Shown in pieces: positions 14,379 through 16,504 of a stretch of 16,504 bases of DNA (position 1 is its first letter; each line of letters starts with the position of its first letter). The notes under the pieces were generated by a model, which was not told the origin of the DNA, ran no database searches, and saw only the letters and a program-made list of their open reading frames with translations. Position numbers and translations under genes: made by a program. The stretch covers positions 1 to 16,504 of the forward strand of contig NZ_JAIQUM010000090.1 in NCBI RefSeq assembly GCF_020075705.1, read 5' to 3'. The stretch is from Metabacillus rhizolycopersici. GTDB lineage: Bacteria; Bacillota; Bacilli; Bacillales; Bacillaceae.

Positions 14379-15323
14379 ATGAATTTAATCGAAGATGTTC
14401 AAGCCGTCCAATTTAGTTTTTTTGAAAAACCACCCGCTTCCTCAATGAGCAAAGCATTTGTCTATGTGAACGCTGAAAATCATTTTCAGGTCGTTAAGCA
14501 TGGCGATCGCCTAACACGTAGCGAATTAAGAGCTGGAAAATACACGAAAGTATATACAATCAATATGGCAACCTTAAATTTCCACTATGAAAAAGAAGTT
14601 CCTTCAGCAGATCGTGGGCGCCAATTTTTAGTGGATCTGTCCATTGATTATAAAGTCGTTGACCCGATCTCGGTTATTCAGCAAGAAGCTGGGGAAATTG
14701 TCAATTTCTTAAGAAAAAAACTTCCCTATTGGCTAGAGGAAATCACAATTGACTACCCAATATCTGACGCAAAACGTGTAAAACAACATATTGAGGGTTT
14801 TCATGAATATTCATCAATGGTCGCTGGCTTAAAAGAAGTTGGGGTCAAAGTAACCGATATTAATGTCCTTGTGAAACAAAGCGTCAATGATCAACTTCAT
14901 GACACAGAGTTCAGAAGGATTGATCAAGATTATGAATTAGAAGGCTACCGTAATGAAAAGCATTACCACTTACATCAACACAAGCTCGATCAAAAGCGAA
15001 CTGGCGCACGCGTCCTCGCAGGCGAAATCCAAGCATCGATCGAAGCTGGCGACTTCCTATCTGCAATCTTAATTGCCGAAGAAAATAAAGAAGCCTTACA
15101 AATCGTGAAAAGTCGGATCCTTCATGAAGAAGCATTCCGCCGCGTCGTTCAGGATCAAGCCAAAAGGCACATACTTAATCCCGCAATCGATATGATTGAA
15201 GCAAAAGAACAGCTCGCAAAGATTCAAGCGTATTTCCCATATGAGCAAACAGTTGAAAACAAAGATGATTTATCCGATCGTCCAAAAAAAATCTATCAAA
15301 TAAATCAGGCGAAAGGAGAGTAA
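14379..15323 (+). CDS. SPFH/band-7-like soluble protein of unknown function
   Basis: This 314-residue protein has no signal or membrane segment. The first half (about 25-170) reads as an SPFH/band-7-like fold: a beta-rich start, RQFLVDLSIDYKVVDPISVI (81-100) resembling the family's 'v.v.Y.v.DP' strand, and LKEVGVKVTDINVLVKQ (about 151-167) resembling its closing 'GI.v..i.i' strand. The second half is charged and helical, as in the coiled-coil tails of SPFH proteins (flotillin, stomatin). SPFH proteins assemble rings or scaffolds at membranes. This one lacks its own anchor, so its partner is probably the membrane protein encoded seven bases downstream. SD GGGAGG precedes the ATG. The fold call is by pattern only and needs structural confirmation; no specific function is known to me. 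Confidence 0.6.
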   Translation: MNLIEDVQAVQFSFFEKPPASSMSKAFVYVNAENHFQVVKHGDRLTRSELRAGKYTKVYTINMATLNFHYEKEVPSADRGRQFLVDLSIDYKVVDPISVIQQEAGEIVNFLRKKLPYWLEEITIDYPISDAKRVKQHIEGFHEYSSMVAGLKEVGVKVTDINVLVKQSVNDQLHDTEFRRIDQDYELEGYRNEKHYHLHQHKLDQKRTGARVLAGEIQASIEAGDFLSAILIAEENKEALQIVKSRILHEEAFRRVVQDQAKRHILNPAIDMIEAKEQLAKIQAYFPYEQTVENKDDLSDRPKKIYQINQAKGE

Positions 15324-15330
15324 TGAACAA

Positions 15331-16098
15331 GTGGAAACCATCATCAATCAACTATTTTGGCTTTGGGTACCACTGTCATTCCTCCCAGTCTGGTTAAGAA
15401 TCGCAATTGTCACTTATTTAATCATTATGCTAATAAGACCTATCATCTGCCGGCTCGTACCAACGCTCATTCATTGGGCAAGTCGTTTCGTCATTAAAGG
15501 AATTGAACTTATTTCATACCCTGTGATGGTTTGCTTTTACTCCTTAATGAGCAAAAAAAGACAGAATGACAATCATCAGATTCCGGGATGGATTGAGTTT
15601 ATTGAAGATATATTCTCATTTTCAATAAAAGGACTTACGAAGTTTGCGCGATTGTTTCAATTACGAAGACATCATGCACGCAAAGTGAGAAAAGGCTTTC
15701 GAATCGCAGGGCTTTTCTTCGCTGTGATTATTCCAATCGCAATTCTCAATAACCCTACTGAATCCTATGCAAAAACATGGCAAAGATTTGAGACTTGGGT
15801 AACAGAAGAAAAAGTGGAAAAAGCACTCGGCTATCAACTCAATCACACCGAAGCAAGTGTAGAAGAAATAACAACATCAACGAAGATTTCCTTAACAGAA
15901 AGGTTCAAAGAGGATGGTGCCAATATTCGTGAAACCCCTTCGTTAAACGGGGTAATTATTGAAAACTTACGCGCAAATGAAACAGTCACCTTTTTAGATG
16001 AAGAAAATACCGATGAAAGCGGAATAAAATGGCTGAAAGTTGAAACAGACACCGGGGTAATTGGTTGGGTTTCATCGCGAATTGTTGAGGAACAGTGA
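15331..16098 (+). CDS. Multi-pass membrane protein with C-terminal SH3b domain
   Basis: This 255-residue protein starts at GTG, the only in-frame start near AAAGGAGAG (a long 12-base spacing), seven bases after the SPFH-like gene. Hydrophobic segments lie at about 5-37, 52-73 and 123-141. Between the second and third is a basic stretch (LRRHHARKVRKGFR, about 111-124), as expected on the cytoplasmic side. After the third segment comes a linker with a helical part (about 150-170) and a bacterial SH3 domain (about 192-253): GANIRETPSLNGVIIENL, W214-like WLKVET, and GVIGWVSSRIV at the end. SH3b domains bind cell wall or peptides, and topology would place it outside. The pair may link a cytosolic scaffold to the wall. 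Tandem GC-rich palindromes and T-run follow the stop. Confidence 0.75.
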   Translation: METIINQLFWLWVPLSFLPVWLRIAIVTYLIIMLIRPIICRLVPTLIHWASRFVIKGIELISYPVMVCFYSLMSKKRQNDNHQIPGWIEFIEDIFSFSIKGLTKFARLFQLRRHHARKVRKGFRIAGLFFAVIIPIAILNNPTESYAKTWQRFETWVTEEKVEKALGYQLNHTEASVEEITTSTKISLTERFKEDGANIRETPSLNGVIIENLRANETVTFLDEENTDESGIKWLKVETDTGVIGWVSSRIVEEQ

Positions 16099-16112
16099 GA
16101 ATCGCTTAACGA

Positions 16113-16157
16113 GGGGACCGTCCCCGAAGACTAGTGACGAGGGACCGTCCCCTTTTT
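16113..16157 (+). terminator. Tandem GGGGACCGTCCCC palindromes ending in T-run
   Basis: GGGGACCGTCCCC (16113-16125) is followed 28 bases on by a near-identical unit within the repeated ACGAGG context (palindrome 16141-16151), then CCTTTTTG. Either unit can fold on itself, or the first can pair with the second. It begins 14 bases after the SH3b gene stop and probably terminates it. Confidence 0.6.
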
Positions 16158-16299
16158 GAAAAAATCTATCAACTTTGATGGGAAATCTATCAACTTTACA
16201 ACTTAATCTACCATTCGACAAAAATCGAATTTCACCCCACAAGTCTTAAGACTCGCCAAATGTCCAATGCCTCCATGAGACGAGCTATCATCTTTCATA
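16158..16299. repeat. Intergenic stretch with short direct and inverted repeats
   Basis: The 15-mer AAATCTATCAACTTT occurs at 16162-16176 and again at 16183-16197, a 21-base period. An ATTCGA/TCGAAT hairpin (16213-16230) and a 12-base palindrome AGTCTTAAGACT (16242-16253) follow. No gene is seen. Confidence 0.55.
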
Positions 16300-16504
16300 T
16301 ATAAAGTGAGACTTCCATCAGTGGGGGGGGTTCTGCATCCCCCACTGATGGTTAGCGAGACTTATCACGCTCAGGAACGCCACATCCTGTGGCTTCGCCT
16401 GACTTGGACGTCAATCGTTCGTCGGATCTTTACGGGCAGTTATCTCCCACTTATCTTCTTTGCTTCTCTCGAATCTTTCGTTGAGAGTTTTACTGCCCGT
16501 TAAG
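16300..16504. repeat. Structured intergenic repeat, family 2, copy 2 (with insert)
   Basis: This matches 4268-4414 nearly throughout, starting TATAAAGTGAGACTTCC and ending ACTGCCCGTTAAG at the window edge. The first hairpin is perfectly paired here (CCATCAGTGGGGG/CCCCCACTGATGG). A 57-base insert at about 16367-16423 splits the two halves; it resembles the second module of family 1 repeats. Confidence 0.8.

Noticed and set aside
16306..16503. Open frame of 65 codons in the right-hand repeat
   Set aside because: It lies wholly inside a structured repeat whose other copy (4268-4414) lacks 57 bases of it and differs in length elsewhere, so the frame is not kept.

Overview
The window looks like chromosomal DNA of a low-GC Gram-positive bacterium of the Bacillaceae. 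The evidence is the AT-rich sequence, strong Shine-Dalgarno sites, use of TTG and GTG starts, and gene neighbourhoods known from Bacillus: a YkoG/YkoH/YkoI-like two-component set and an xpaC-yaaN pair. No rRNA, tRNA, CRISPR array or prophage is visible. The species cannot be named from the sequence alone.

Layout. Positions 1-526 hold the 5' end of a minus-strand tnpB (IS200/IS605 type) that runs off the left edge, with hairpins upstream that look like an element end. Positions 725-3786 (minus) encode an OmpR-type regulator, its histidine kinase and a PepSY protein with its own promoter, which carries 11-bp-spaced direct repeats. Positions 3787-4490 are packed with structured intergenic repeats and end in the yaaN terminator. 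Positions 4491-6270 (minus) are xpaC-yaaN, read from a promoter resembling those of ECF sigma factor SigW. Positions 6748-8604 (+) encode a SEC-C zinc-motif protein. It converges on a minus-strand TIM-barrel (AP-endonuclease-2/xylose isomerase-like) protein at 8766-9545. Positions 9817-10863 carry a Fur-controlled siderophore-binding lipoprotein. A 63-residue orphan protein (11280-11471) and a secreted metallophosphoesterase with a DxQ motif (11799-12746) follow. The latter shares a terminator with a convergent membrane-anchored NagZ-type hexosaminidase (12798-14072). The last operon (14379-16098) pairs a soluble SPFH-like protein with a multi-pass membrane protein ending in an SH3b domain. 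A second structured repeat runs to the right edge.

Several genes share a cell-envelope theme: PepSY sensing, xpaC-yaaN, NagZ, SH3b/SPFH and secreted phosphoesterase. The most unusual material is the intergenic repeats. Two families form long hairpins with compensatory base changes between copies, and they share a small hairpin module, as if built from interchangeable parts. The SPFH-like/SH3b gene pair is the best candidate for an undescribed protein system. All functional statements rest on motif reading; no database search was possible.
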